DNA of 64,000 bases. It comes from Bedellia somnulentella (taxonomy: Eukaryota; Arthropoda; Insecta; Lepidoptera; Bedelliidae). Position 1 is the first letter of the stretch. Each line of letters starts with the position of its first letter. The DNA is taken from the NCBI GenBank assembly GCA_963576735.1, contig OY755172.1:4526001-4590000 (forward strand). The letters are read 5' to 3'. The translations under genes and the position numbers were made by a program. The notes beneath the pieces are model-generated. The model saw nothing but the letters and a program-made list of their open reading frames with translations, had not been told where the DNA came from and ran no database searches. Positions 42,601 to 52,689 of the stretch are shown one piece after another.

Positions 42601-43186
42601 AACATTTGTTATCATACCTTGACTTGAGCAAACCTACGGCCTGTATATATGAACTATCACATAATGGCAAATTCTCGATCAATTGTAAGGCTTCCCCTGA
42701 AACATATTTACGTAAATAAACAAATTTCTGTAGAGGTGTTAAAGAACTGTCACTGTCTACCACATTATCAAACATATTAATAAATGATAAAAATTTCGTG
42801 ATATCCTTTCCGTCAAATGTCGATATCTCAATTTGCGGCAACCGAGACGTCACAGAATTCCTCTTGTTTACAGTTGGTTCATCTTTTATCATTGTTTGTA
42901 TTGCAGACATCGCATCATAACAGTATTCTTCTAAAACTCCTTCGTCAACCTCAGTGTCCGTGAGAATCATCAATTCGGTGCAATTTTGCTTGAATAGCTG
43001 CAAACCATCCTGCAGGTCTTTGTACCTTAATTTAAGACCTTCGACGTCCAATGATTCATTGCTGCTTTGTTTATTAGCAAAGGTCTGCGCCCTTGTAATT
43101 TGACCCTTGAATTGACTAATTTTAATTTTTAAAATTTTCACCTTTTCGTTCATTTCGCCTATCGGTTTTTTGCTTGTATCAGTCAT
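39608..43186 (-). pseudogene. BEL/Pao polyprotein (gag-protease-RT-RNase H), RT defective
   Basis: A single open frame of 1,192 codons from ATG 43186. Residues 1-100 are coiled-coil-like, followed by a gag region similar to DUF1759 (FDGKDITKFLSFINMFDNVV). Near residues 325-400 are Cys/His fingers (CIFCKFTDHKLFQC, CNFCKSREHNTLLH). The protease active site is LVDTGSQ near 430. The RT begins around LRIVFDASAKTDLG (about 732). It jumps from ILWKENYDDD directly to QLFGAATPELAKQ (about 800-815), so about 60-70 residues before the YVDD box are missing in frame. RNase H-like GHCDASSIAYGACIYT and AGEINPADKLSRG follow. The last 30 codons are frameshifted relative to the family. RT activity is not expected. 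Confidence 0.92.
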
Positions 43187-43199
43187 TACACACCACGAA

Positions 43200-43217
43200 A
43201 CGGTTTCGGCACCACTT
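43200..43217 (-). promoter_or_regulatory. BEL primer-binding site
   Basis: On the minus strand TGGTGCCGAAACCG follows two or three bases after the LTR. Starting with TGG is typical of sites pairing with a tRNA 3' CCA end. The tRNA is not identified. Confidence 0.65.
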
Positions 43218-43218
43218 T

Positions 43219-43346
43219 TGTTAAATAAATAACAAAAAGAATATAATTTTAATTAATTTTTATTTGACATGAAATAATTTTGTACAGAAAGTAGAAAAGA
43301 AGAGCATTTGACAAGCTTGTTATTTCCATAGCAACATTTCTCAACA
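43219..43346 (-). repeat. BEL 5' LTR (minus-strand sense)
   Basis: 128 bp with ends TGTT (43219) and AACA (43346), forming TG...CA on the minus strand (TGTTGAGAAATG to TTTAACA). This is short for a BEL element. Confidence 0.88.
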
Positions 43347-44112
43347 AAACAAAAGACTTAAAATCGTGAATTGTTAAATCACGTGCTTGTCACCAAACTC
43401 CCCCGAAACGGCTTTACTAATTTAAATAAAATTTTGCATACACATTCGATAGGTCTGAGAATAGCTTTATAAATATTTTTTATACTCCCAAGTGATAAGA
43501 GTTGTACTTCCCTAAGATATATTTTTTATTTTATCGACTAGAAATTTCCTCGAAATTTTTTTTATGGTAAAACAACGTTTGCAGGTTTTCCACTTTTCAT
43601 GATTTATTTAGTATTCAACCATGTTTTTAAGTCCTGGTCAACATAAAGAAAATAAAACATTCGACTAGCTGAACAGTAGAGAAAAAATCTAAAGTTAGGA
43701 TAAAACGTCATTGAGTTGAATGAAAGAATGAAAATAATCTTGTATTATTTTCAACACGTTCATTATTTTAAACAAATCCCAACTCAACAATTTAAGACAT
43801 ATATTTTTTAGTTTATTAATAAAACAAATTAAATAAAAAAGTAATGCAACTCTGCATGAATTTCACAATTTTCGAAGGTGGTTTATTAAATAATGAAGAT
43901 AAAAAAGTTAGTTGAAATCTTGTTTGCTAAACTCCGCTAAACGGTATTTAATTTACCTATTTATTTTCAGATAACTACACTGATTTCAGTTTTTTTGGTA
44001 AAATGAAACAGCACAAAATAGGATGTGTTTTATTGTTTATTGACATTTAAACAAGATTTGTTACAAACCAACATCATATGCAAACATGCATAGTCATGGT
44101 TATTCAACCTTG
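43347..44112. other. Non-coding stretch
   Basis: AT-rich sequence without a recognised gene or repeat. Confidence 0.4.
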
Positions 44113-44125
44113 ATCTAGGTAATAC

Positions 44126-44377
44126 ATAACATAACATAAACGTTCACGCCGTTTATCCCCGAAGGGGTTGGCAGAGGTACCAATACTCCTGAACTCACAT
44201 GGCAAGCGCCATCTAGTTTCCAGAGAAGGTACCCACGTTTTGCTTAGACAGTGTACTCACGTGATAGGGGGCAAGCCTATCGCCGTTTTGTATGAATACA
44301 CTGTCACATGACTAAGTACAACTCAGCCATGTGGGTTTCCTCACGATGTTTTCCCTCACCGTTAGCAACCATGATAA
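44126..44377 (-). mobile_element. tRNA-derived SINE, minus, headless
   Basis: The tail and body (CATAAACGTTCACGCC, CACGATGTTTTCCCTCACCG) are present but the tRNA head is missing. Target duplication ATCTAG(A/G)TAATAC is at 44113-44125 and 44378-44390, so it inserted in this truncated form. Confidence 0.88.
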
Positions 44378-44456
44378 ATCTAGATAATACCTCGGGAAAT
44401 TAATACGTAACTTCATCAAAATTATGTCACACATTTTTATCTTACATCAGAGCGTG

Positions 44457-44741
44457 CTGTGCGTGTGCGTGGCTATGCTGTGTAGTGTCGGCTTAGAATA
44501 GCACTACCCCTTTTCTTCCGGTGGGTGTACGTAAGAGGCGACTAACGGTATTGGGGCTTTTTAAGGGATTTTTGGGCGATGCGGTTGGAGACCCATCACC
44601 AACAACCTTTATTTTACCATCTTTTCCCCACGCAACTTCCAAAAGTGGCTGAGGAATTTCTAATTCGTTAGCTCTGGCTACCCCTTCTAGGGATTTATAG
44701 CCGTGAGTATATAAATCCCTAGAAGGGGTATGTATGTATGT
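44457..44741 (+). mobile_element. TATG-tailed retroposon with snap-back tail
   Basis: The target duplication ATCAGAGCGTG lies at 44446-44456 and 44742-44752. The 3' end holds a perfect 21-bp inverted repeat: 44679-44699 is complementary to 44710-44730, with a 10-base loop. The copy has about 20 extra bases at the 5' end (CTGTGCGTGTGCGTGGCTAT). Confidence 0.88.
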
Positions 44742-44752
44742 ATCAGAGCGTG

Positions 44753-45220
44753 TCCTGTCGTCAGTGTCGTCGTCTAGAACTAAAATCATCCAATAATAAA
44801 ACATACACATACTCACCGCCATTAGTTCCCCCTATTGAACCACTCCATAAGAAAGGCTGCAAAACAAACCAATTATTTTTATTTCTATTCTGTCTAAAAT
44901 TTTAAAGGGATATTTTTAAATGTACATCTGTATAATTTTTCAGCGCAAAGAAACCAATAGAGAAACTAAACATGTACAGCAAAAAAGACTAAAAAAATAA
45001 CCCAGAATATGATTACTTTTTGTATCGTATTCACACCAAAAATGTAAGACATGCATCGGATATATGATTTGCAAAACAAAGAAAATACAATTGTTTGTCA
45101 AAAATACTAACTTGCATTCTAAATTGTGCTTTCTTACTACGGCACGGGTGCACAACATTTTAAAGATGATATAAGATCAAATCTAAGGTATATTAAACAA
45201 AAAAATAATCATCTTTTATT
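44753..45220. other. Non-coding stretch
   Basis: No gene or repeat is recognised. The frames over it are short and lack any family signature. Confidence 0.4.
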
Positions 45221-45345
45221 TGGTGCTGTGTAGCCAAATGGCAAAAACGGAACCCTCATAAAGTCGTCAACTGTGTCGGTCTGTTTGTCTGTATTTCTGT
45301 TTGTCACAGCGATATCACAGCGATTTCCGATGCTATTGAGATTAA
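45221..45345 (-). repeat. Dispersed repeat of the GGTTCCGTTTTTTGCCA type
   Basis: The plus strand reads GTGTAGCCAAATGGCAAAAA followed by CGGAACCCTC, then TCGGTCTGTTTGTCTGTA. It is the reverse of the family at 30641-30757. Confidence 0.5.
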
Positions 45346-45975
45346 GAAGTTGTAAATTGTTAAGTAGATGTAAACTGTAAAATGCATAACGCGGATATAA
45401 ACATTTTTTTAATGGGTTTACTTTTATTCGCCTTTTAAAATATTTTTGATTGTTTTAAAAACTTCATACTCATTTGTGTGAATTGTTTGATCTTTTATCA
45501 AAGTGAATGCTAAATCAAACTCCTAAAGTTACAAACAATGTGTCTCCCCGCCCTCTCTAATTTGAAACAAGAAAGGGAAAAGTCCAAACATGTATGTAGT
45601 TACTTTTTATTTATTTATTTAAATTAGGCACACCAGCAGTTAACGCAACAGACATAATAGTTGTAATTATACATTAATAAAAATTTAGTAGTGAAAACCA
45701 TTGAAGGCGTACACGACATTGTCAAATTATAATACCTTAACGAAAACACTGACTAAACTCATAATTATATTGTAACAATATTTAAACATGAAAAGAATAT
45801 ATAACAAAGTTAAAACTAGCGATGCAAAGCAGAAATAACAAAATTAACAAGGCAATTATTAGTATTCCTGAGATATTTTTTTCCTAAACAAACTGAAGGA
45901 GTCATGAAAGATGTCAATGTCTAGTTTGTGGTTGTATATGTTATAAAGGTCACATATCTTGTTAACTGGAGAATG
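45346..45975. other. Non-coding stretch with a LINE-type 3' end
   Basis: A LINE-type AT-rich end (TTTATTTATTTAAATTAGGC followed by ACACCAGCAG) lies near 45605. The rest is unassigned. Confidence 0.35.
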
Positions 45976-45987
45976 GGTTCCTAGGTT

Positions 45988-46247
45988 GCTGCAAGCTGTG
46001 TAGTGTTGGCTTAGAATAACACTACCCCATTTCTACCCGTGGGTGATCGTAAGAGGCGACTAAGGGTATAGGGACTTTTCAAGTGTTTTTTGGGCGATGT
46101 GGTTGGAGACCCGTCACCAAAAACATTCATTATTACCATCTTTTCCTTACTCAACTTCCAAAAGTGGCTGAGGAATTTCTCATTCCAAAGCTCTGGCTAC
46201 CCCGTTAAGAGAACTATAGCCGTGAGTATATGTATGTATGTATGTAT
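45988..46247 (+). mobile_element. TATG-tailed retroposon with 12-bp target duplication
   Basis: Target duplication GGTTCCTAGGTT is at 45976-45987 and 46248-46259. The body carries the subfamily markers ACCCGTGGGTGATCGTAAG and GATGTGGTTGGAGACCCG, shared with 46465-46685 and 55605-55873. Confidence 0.9.
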
Positions 46248-46464
46248 GGTTCCTAGGTTTGTGCGAGATTGAGAGCCACAAAATGTTGATGAGATATATC
46301 ACATTTAATAGATCTGCGAACGTTACTTCGTCTTTCATACATACATACAGTTATTATTTTTTAAAACAAAGTTTGTTTAATTTCAGTCTCAAAAAATTGC
46401 CTACATAACAGTAAATATCCTTATATAATATATATATAATTAGAATTAGCTATATATATATATA

Positions 46465-46685
46465 TAGCTTAGAAAAACACTACCCCATTTCTACCCGTGG
46501 GTGATCGTAAGAGGCGACTAAGGGTATAGGGGCGATGTGGTTGGAGACCCGTCACCAAAAACATTTATTATTACCATCTTTTCCCCAATCAACTTCCAAA
46601 AGTGGCTGAAGAGTTTCTTATTCCAAAGCTCTGGCTACCCCGTTAAGGGATTTATAGCCGTGAGAATATGTATTTATGTATATAT
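46465..46685 (+). mobile_element. TATG-tailed retroposon with internal deletion
   Basis: This has the same subfamily as 45988 but lacks about 25 bases between GGGTATAGGG and GCGATGTGG. It is bracketed by TA microsatellites (46425-46465 and about 46675-46690), which obscure target duplications. Confidence 0.82.
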
Positions 46686-46697
46686 ATATACATACAA

Positions 46698-46946
46698 ACG
46701 GTGAGGGAAAACATCGTGAGGAAACCCACATGGCTGAGTTGTACTTAGTCATGTGACAGTATATTCGTACAAAACGGCGACTGGCCTGCCCCCTATCACG
46801 TGAGTACACTGTCCATGCAAAACGTGGGTACTCTGAACACCAGGTGACAAAGTCACGTGATGTTCAGAAGTATTAGTACCTCTGTCAACCCCTTCGGGGA
46901 TATTCGGCGTGAACGTTTATGTTTATGTTTATTATGTTATGTTACA
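46698..46946 (+). mobile_element. tRNA-derived SINE, 5'-truncated
   Basis: It starts at AACGGTGAGGGAAAACATCG and continues to the TTTATG/TTATG tail. The tRNA head is missing. It directly abuts the previous retroposon. Confidence 0.85.
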
Positions 46947-47734
46947 TATATATATACTGGCTACTACGAAAACATCATGGGTGAGCCGGCCAGTTGGCCA
47001 GTTGGCCAATATTTAGGTTTAGCTTTTAACCAAAAATTTAATTGTAAATCACGATGTAGAATAACGGAAACATTATTGAAATAAAAGTGGCCTAGTTCTA
47101 GTGAGATTCACCTATTAAGGGTTTCGCAGTATAAAGCTAAAAACCATCCGGTGCTGGTTTAAATGCAAGAAAAATATAAATGGATATAATCCAGTTATAT
47201 TAAAAAAAGTATATGTCCAATAATTTGAAGGTTCCTCTTTTTATATTAAGGTCTAGTCATCCGTCAGTCAATATTCGTTTGGTACCTACTTACTTTAGTC
47301 GAACTCAGAAAACTGCAACGAATATCGCACACGTGCGTGCGATTCAGGTCATAGGCGATGTAAAAATGTTTTTATTGGATTGCTATATTGTCTATTCTAC
47401 AGTACATTTTGTTAGTACTTAAATATAATGATGGTCCAATAACTCTAAAAGGTCTGCAATGCGGTTTAGTACATACAATTTGTTAATTAAAACGGTAAGA
47501 TAAAGTTTATTTTTATTTTTTTATAACCATGTTTTCATTCTTTTAGACAGCTTTAGCTCACTCTATACCATGTTACTTTATTAATAAAAGAAAACCTTCA
47601 ATTAAGTTAATGTTCGCAGATATATCGAGTAGTTTTAACTAACCAGACCAGACGTGATTCGAAGATACCTTAATGAATGTTAACAAGTTATGCAAAATAG
47701 TGCTAGAAAACGTATTAATCAGAAGGGTATTTCG
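46947..47734. other. Non-coding region upstream of the ABC transporter exon
   Basis: AT-rich sequence with no recognised gene or repeat. It may hold distal regulatory elements of the gene starting near 48 kb. Confidence 0.35.
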
Positions 47735-47990
47735 GCTGGCGTAATGCGGAGTGCGGACGTCGCCGGGCCGGGCGCGGGGCCGGGCGGGGCGCATGGCACC
47801 GCCAGCAACCAAGGAGTCCGTGGCGCCGCAGCGACGTACGCGCCGACCCAACAACATAGCACGTCATATAAACCTGGCTAACCGGCGCGCGCAGCCCAGT
47901 AGAAGCTAGAAGGCTGGTGAACGCTCAATACGTTTGCTCGCCAAGCGCCCAGCGCACGCGCACCGCGGCTCTCTTCTCAACTGCCGCGAA
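47735..47990 (+). promoter_or_regulatory. CpG-rich probable promoter of the ABCC gene
   Basis: It is the GC-richest part of the window, with many CpGs (GCCGGGCCGGGCGCGGGGCC, CCGGCGCGCGCAGCCC, AAGCGCCCAGCGCACGCGCA). It ends about 130 bases before the start codon at 48125. I take it as the promoter and 5' leader. No TATA box is obvious, and the transcription start is not determined. Confidence 0.55.
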
Positions 47991-48124
47991 CTCTTCTATT
48001 CTCTTGACACCATGTTGATTCGTGTGTTGCATTAAATTTTGGACTCATTAGGAGCACATAACGTGGACTATAATTTAAAGTAATCTAAAATTAATTGTTT
48101 TAAAAAGTAAACAATTGTTTCAAA

Positions 48125-48348
48125 ATGGTCAGTGGAAACAAAGACCCTTGCGATCCCCAAAAAGTGCCTCCTCAGAATCGTGACAAGAAGACCAATAACT
48201 ACAAAAGGGCAAATATCATCTCGAAAACATGGTTCATGTGGATGATGCCAACTTTCTGGCGAGGATACAAACGGGACCTCTACGATGCTGACCTCACAAA
48301 GCCGAAAGATAACCATCTCTCCGACAAGCTGGGAGATCGACTGGAAAA
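48125..48348 (+). CDS. ABCC-type ABC transporter, first coding exon
   Basis: ABCC (MRP-like) proteins are ATP-driven membrane exporters. ATG 48125 (context TCAAAATGG) opens 74 codons plus 2 bases before the donor AAAA|GTAAGT at 48349. The protein begins MVSGNKDPCDPQKVPPQNRD. It carries the N-terminal signature of insect MRP4/lethal(2)03659-like members: an ANxxSKTWFMWMMPTFWRGY segment just before the first membrane helix, then KRDLYDADLTKP and LSDKLGDRLEK. Family assignment comes from this pattern. The transmembrane and ATP-binding domains must lie in later exons outside the recognised sequence. The continued frame reaches a stop within 1 codon of the donor, consistent with splicing. Confidence is high for the family, lower for the exact member. 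Confidence 0.82.
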
Positions 48349-49007
48349 GTAAGTTTAGTTTACTTTTTATTTTTTATATCTTACAATATATTCATTGCAG
48401 GCTTGAAAATGGAATCATTATAATATAACACTAAATAAAATTAAATGCAGGTTAGCGGTTTCTTTTTCTTATAGCGCCAATTTTACTACAAAAGTTGATA
48501 ATTATGGAATTGATGGCCTAATGTACTTTTTCAACAATTTTAGCATAAAAATTAGTATTGGACAGAATCATGATTCAGAACACTTAAAAATAGGATAAAG
48601 AAATTAATTGTATTGATTGAGCACCTGTGACAAAAACTGGGTTGGTCACACACTCGTCACACTACAGCCATTGTGTGCGCAATTGATACTATTGACCATC
48701 AAAACCACACAATAGAGGCAAAAACACCATTGTTTCAGTACTCTATCACAACTAAAAAAACTTTCCAATTTGAACACAACATAAGATTTATAAAAATGTG
48801 GATTTACGACTCTTATTCTCAATTTTGAAATTTGATATTATTGAAATCAACCAACTTTCTCTACTGTCTAGGAATTTAATATTATGTATTATAGCTTCTC
48901 TCATAAAGCATTTTTAGTCTACAAGCTTTCAAATCAAACTGAATTATAATATACAGTTTGGGATACTGTTTTACAGACTTCAAAATAGAAAGAAACCAAT
49001 TTTATTC

Positions 49008-49140
49008 AAAATTCAAAAATTCTTTATTTGCAATCCACATGTTATATGATCTTACAAAGATATTTAAGTGCCAATGTGGACCCTGAAGGGCACAGCAATA
49101 TAAATTTAATATATAAATATAATTAAGAGAGGGCTAGTTT
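49008..49140 (-). repeat. LINE 3' end remnant
   Basis: The plus strand reads TTCTTTATTTGCAATCCACA, TGTTATATGATC, then AGTGCCAATGTGGACCCTGA. In reverse this ends AATAAAGAATTTTTGAATT, a common LINE 3' terminus. It has no coding part. Confidence 0.5.
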
Positions 49141-49394
49141 ATACAAAGTAACGAAAATTATTAAAATTATTCAGTTCCTAATTAATTACAATCTTGCCTT
49201 TAATCTCACTTAAACTATATAGGTACAAACAAACAAAAAAATACCCCTTCCTGTAGAGTACTCAATGGCTTAACTCATATTTAATTATTATGAACAGCTT
49301 GTAATTGATACTTGGATATTTTGAACTCTATTCCAATTCTTGTCATATTAAGAAAAGCTCCCTTCCAAATCAAGGCTTTAAATTCAAAACTGGG

Positions 49395-49629
49395 GCCAGC
49401 TACTGCCAGAGCTTTTGAATTAGAGACTTGGCCACTTTTAGAAGCTTAGTGGGGAAAATATTGTAAATAAAATAAAGAAGATAGCTGGTGACTGGTGTTG
49501 TGCCGCAATTCCCAACAATCAATAAAAAAGCTCCAATATCCTTTGCGTACCCACGGAATCGTACCCACCATCGTGGGTATGGTGTCGTACCCACGGAAAG
49601 CAGACTATTTATTTTTATTCCACGCCGAC
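49395..49629 (-). mobile_element. TATG-tailed retroposon, strongly diverged
   Basis: Weak matches: GGCCACTTTTAGAAGCTTAG, TGGGGAAAATATTGTAAAT, GGTGACTGGTGTTGTGCCGC. Near 49550-49600 the unit GTACCCACGGAA is duplicated. It has no tail. Confidence 0.5.
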
Positions 49630-50027
49630 ATTAGATAGATATACATCCTGATATTCATGTTTTTGCAAAAAGCTTTTGACACGGAATAGTTCCTATGATC
49701 TTTTATTTTGTAAATATCTACCATTATGAAATTTTGAGAAGGTTCCATGATGAGAAAAACGGTTAAGTCAACCTGCATTTATGCAGCTTTCCTTTTAAAA
49801 AATTGGTGTTGATAATCTAAATCGCATTTCATGCCGTATTTTATATTTTCAAATTTCACATACTTAATTATAATAAACTTATTTATGCAATTTTTTATAA
49901 CTGCTGCCTGATGTCTGAAATTTCATGATCTGTCGTGTTTTTATAACTACTTAGAAACAAACAGCATTAACAAGCCTACTTACATTGCGAGCATATAAGC
50001 ATTATTATTTTACCCTTGTTTTGTATT

Positions 50028-50259
50028 CTACCCCCCTTTACCCCCTTTCTACCCACGGGTGTCGTAAGAGGCGACTAAGGGTATTGGGGCTTTTTATTGG
50101 ATTTTTGGGCAATGCGGTTGGAGACCCATCACCAAAAACCTTTATTTTAACCATCTTTTCCCCACTCAACTTCCAAAAGTGGCTGAGGAATTTATAATTC
50201 CTTAGCTCTGGCTACCCCTTCTAGGGAAATATAGCCGTGAGTATATGTATGTATGTATG
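50028..50259 (+). mobile_element. TATG-tailed retroposon with 12-bp target duplication
   Basis: TTGTTTTGTATT lies at 50016-50027 and 50260-50271. The 5' end is slightly shortened, starting at CTACCCCCCTTTACCCCC. The body and tail are well preserved. Confidence 0.9.
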
Positions 50260-50271
50260 TTGTTTTGTATT

Positions 50272-50856
50272 GTTTCGGAATTAATGTAGGAGGTAAAAGG
50301 GTAGCTGATACCCTGAAATTATATACTTGCTGTTGAAAATATATTTAATAACGTATTGTTTAAATTATTCGAATGACAGAATAAAACATTGATCAATAAG
50401 GAAAATTAGAAAAAAATATTTTTGTCATCATCTGACCTCATCTCATGGTTTTGTATTTATTATTGTATAATGTTAATTTCCTGCCGATGATAGATTTTTA
50501 AATGTTGCAATTCTTGTGCCTTCGGGTAAAAATAACCTTATCAAAGTTCACTTCCCACCTTGACATTTCATTTACCAATAATTTACCCTGCCAGGTGTTG
50601 CTGGTGTCCATTGCTATATACCTAGCTCGTCATATACAAGAACTTTTACAAAGATGTTTTTTTTGCTATATTTACCTTACCTCTTGCCGTAAACTTTAGA
50701 AAAAGAGTTTCGGGGTAGATTGCTGGATCTTTTTCATCATTAGTTTTATGATCAATTTACTAGAATCATAAAAACTATATTCAACCCAAAAATATGTTAA
50801 GTGGTTAAGATATCAATTAATTGATATTTTAATATATGAATGAGTGGTTATTACGA
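50272..50856. other. Non-coding intronic stretch
   Basis: No gene or repeat is recognised. Confidence 0.4.
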
Positions 50857-51099
50857 CAGCCGTGGCCGAGTGGATAGGTGACTAGCTTCTCGGTCCGGAG
50901 GTCGCGGGTTCGATCCCCGCTGAGAGCATCATTTATGTGATGAGCATAAATGATTGTTTCTTAGTCTTGGATGTTATTTATATGTGTATTATATAATATT
51001 AAATATATCGTTGAGTTAGTATCCCATAATACAAGTTCTACTTAGTTTGGGGCTAACTTGATCTGTGTAATATGTCCATATATATTTATTTATTTATTA
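50857..51099 (+). mobile_element. tRNA-derived SINE, second family
   Basis: The tRNA head has A box TGGCCGAGTGG and B box GGTTCGATCCC, in the segment GCCGTGGCCGAGTGGATAGG to GCTGAGAGCATC. The body is TTTCTTAGTCTTGGATGTTA and TTGATCTGTGTAATATGTCC, and the tail is TTTA repeats. The diverged relative is at 21553-21800. Confidence 0.85.
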
Positions 51100-51723
51100 G
51101 ATACGTAAAAAATATATTTTTTGTTATTGTGCGTTTATTGTTCGTAACTGCCTTCACACTCTATACGGTGGATTCACTTTATGGAGTAAAAGATTTGGTT
51201 TTGTTCATTCAAATTATTATTTATAAGTGAAAGAAAAGCCGGAACTTCTATATTTGAACTATTGAGTAATCTAATTATGAATAAAGCTAGCTTATTATAC
51301 AGAATCGTTTGTAAAAGAATGTGTTTACTATAATTATACCAGTCGACGGTGAAAGTGGTATATAAATAGGCGAGATTATTTACTTGATGCTAACGTTTAA
51401 GAATATATAATAATGGTTCAATGAAAAACGATAAAGTAGCCACTAACTGGTGTTATTAATACCTAATCGACGTTTCTAGTGCTAACTTGATTACTAATGC
51501 AGTAACAACTATTACTTTAGTGCAATATTATTAAACAATATCTTGGCTTTATTTCAATACTCTTGTTATTTTTAGTATTCCACAAACTTCTTTTTATTCG
51601 TACTTTCGATTTTAGTTGATTTTTTGGTTTTGAAATAGTACAAATTCCAATTATTTATTTACATTATAGTACAAATATTTACAATCATGGTATAAAAATT
51701 CAATTAAAACTAAATATATACAT
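51100..51723. other. Non-coding intronic stretch
   Basis: AT-rich. No gene is recognised. Confidence 0.4.
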
Positions 51724-52100
51724 TACAAACGAAAAATTTCGTGAAATTCATCGTTGTCAGTGTAGGGTAACGTGCCCAATATACTAGCAGCATTCCCTCT
51801 TTGGATGGCCAAGCTAATGCGTTGGCCGAGGTAGCTGCCAGCTCTGGGATCACCACACACTTCCACAAGGCGAGCGGACAGTTCTTTAAAGAACAGCCGC
51901 GCCTCGTTGCCCCACGGGCCGAGAGTTTCAACGGCGAAAGGTATGAAATGATAGTCATTTGTTAAAACTGAGTATTTACGCCGTTTGAAACTCTCGGCGT
52001 TGGCAGCAGCAGTACCTGCCCGTGCTGCCGACCCGGATAAATGGCAAGGCGCAAGAGTGTCGACACAGGTTGCATCCCATATAGTACATGTGTGATATTC
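51724..52100 (-). pseudogene. C-terminal fragment of a retroelement-type ORF
   Basis: The minus strand is open for about 125 codons down to a stop at 51724-51726. It reads TIWDATCVDTLAPCHLSG, then FAVETLGPWGNEARLFFKEL, and finally GDPRAGSYLGQRISLAIQRG followed by NAASILGTLP. I know this C-terminal pattern from many invertebrate genomes, usually near reverse transcriptase genes. I cannot assign the element or the function. An in-frame stop precedes it at 52101 and no ATG opens the homologous part, so it is a fragment. The longest reading on other frames is only a shadow. Confidence 0.7.
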
Positions 52101-52509
52101 TTACAAGCATATGATCAAATTATATATCGTGTGACGTAATCAAGTCACCACAAATATCCACGGAATCGAACCACCTATTTTGCTATTTCGCTATACCCTG
52201 TAACGTTACTTCTCACTCCTGGGATGCTGTAGCTACCCAGAAGCCAGAAGTAACTAAGAGAAGAAAGAGAGAAAAAGGATAATGAATAATAGAAGATATA
52301 TATATCACAACATTTATTATAAATAAAAAGAAACAGTAAAACAATCCTAATAAAACCTATCAAAAACACTAAACCTATCAATATAATATAATATAAAAAA
52401 CTCAGCTTTAGCGTCAGCTCCTGTTGCGATGGGTGGCGAATTTAACACGGAACCAAACGCCTCCGGGCGCCTGCGTCAGCAATGGTAACTCGACGGGGTA
52501 AGGGTTGCG

Positions 52510-52680
52510 ACTCCAGCTTTCTGTCTGCATCAACCAGGGCAGCTCAAGAATAAGGGACTGCGACTACGGGAAGCTTGCGTCATCCAGGGCAGCTCAAGAA
52601 TAAGGGGCTGCGACTCCGCGAAGCTTGCGTCAACCAGGGCAGCTCAAGAATAAGGGGCTGCGATTCCGGACGGGTATTAA
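52510..52680. repeat. 50-bp minisatellite, about 3.4 units
   Basis: The core CCAGGGCAGCTCAAGAATAA starts at 52534, 52584 and 52634, exactly 50 bases apart. Each unit continues GGGGCTGCGACTCC with variants. A degenerate partial unit precedes it. The block is GC-richer than its surroundings and lies next to the ORF fragment, so it may be part of the same element. Confidence 0.85.
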
Positions 52681-52689
52681 TTGATGATA

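Larger units (their letters stand above)
38627..43346 (-). mobile_element. BEL/Pao LTR retrotransposon, internally deleted
   Basis: Minus-strand element bounded by two 128-bp LTRs. The primer site lies inside the right LTR border and the purine tract next to the left LTR. The polyprotein has the BEL/Pao architecture (gag with DUF1759-like region and Cys/His fingers, protease, RT, RNase H, A17-like region, integrase). The RT has an internal deletion, and most of the integrase is deleted or frameshifted. No target duplication is evident (left flank ATCA, right flank AAAC). Confidence 0.9.

Noticed and set aside
46425..46690. Regulatory meaning of the TA-rich tracts
   Set aside because: They are simple TA microsatellites next to retroposon tails.
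47639..47881. Open frames in the CpG-rich island before the ABCC exon
   Set aside because: GC-rich sequence has few stops. Neither frame has a known pattern or splice context.
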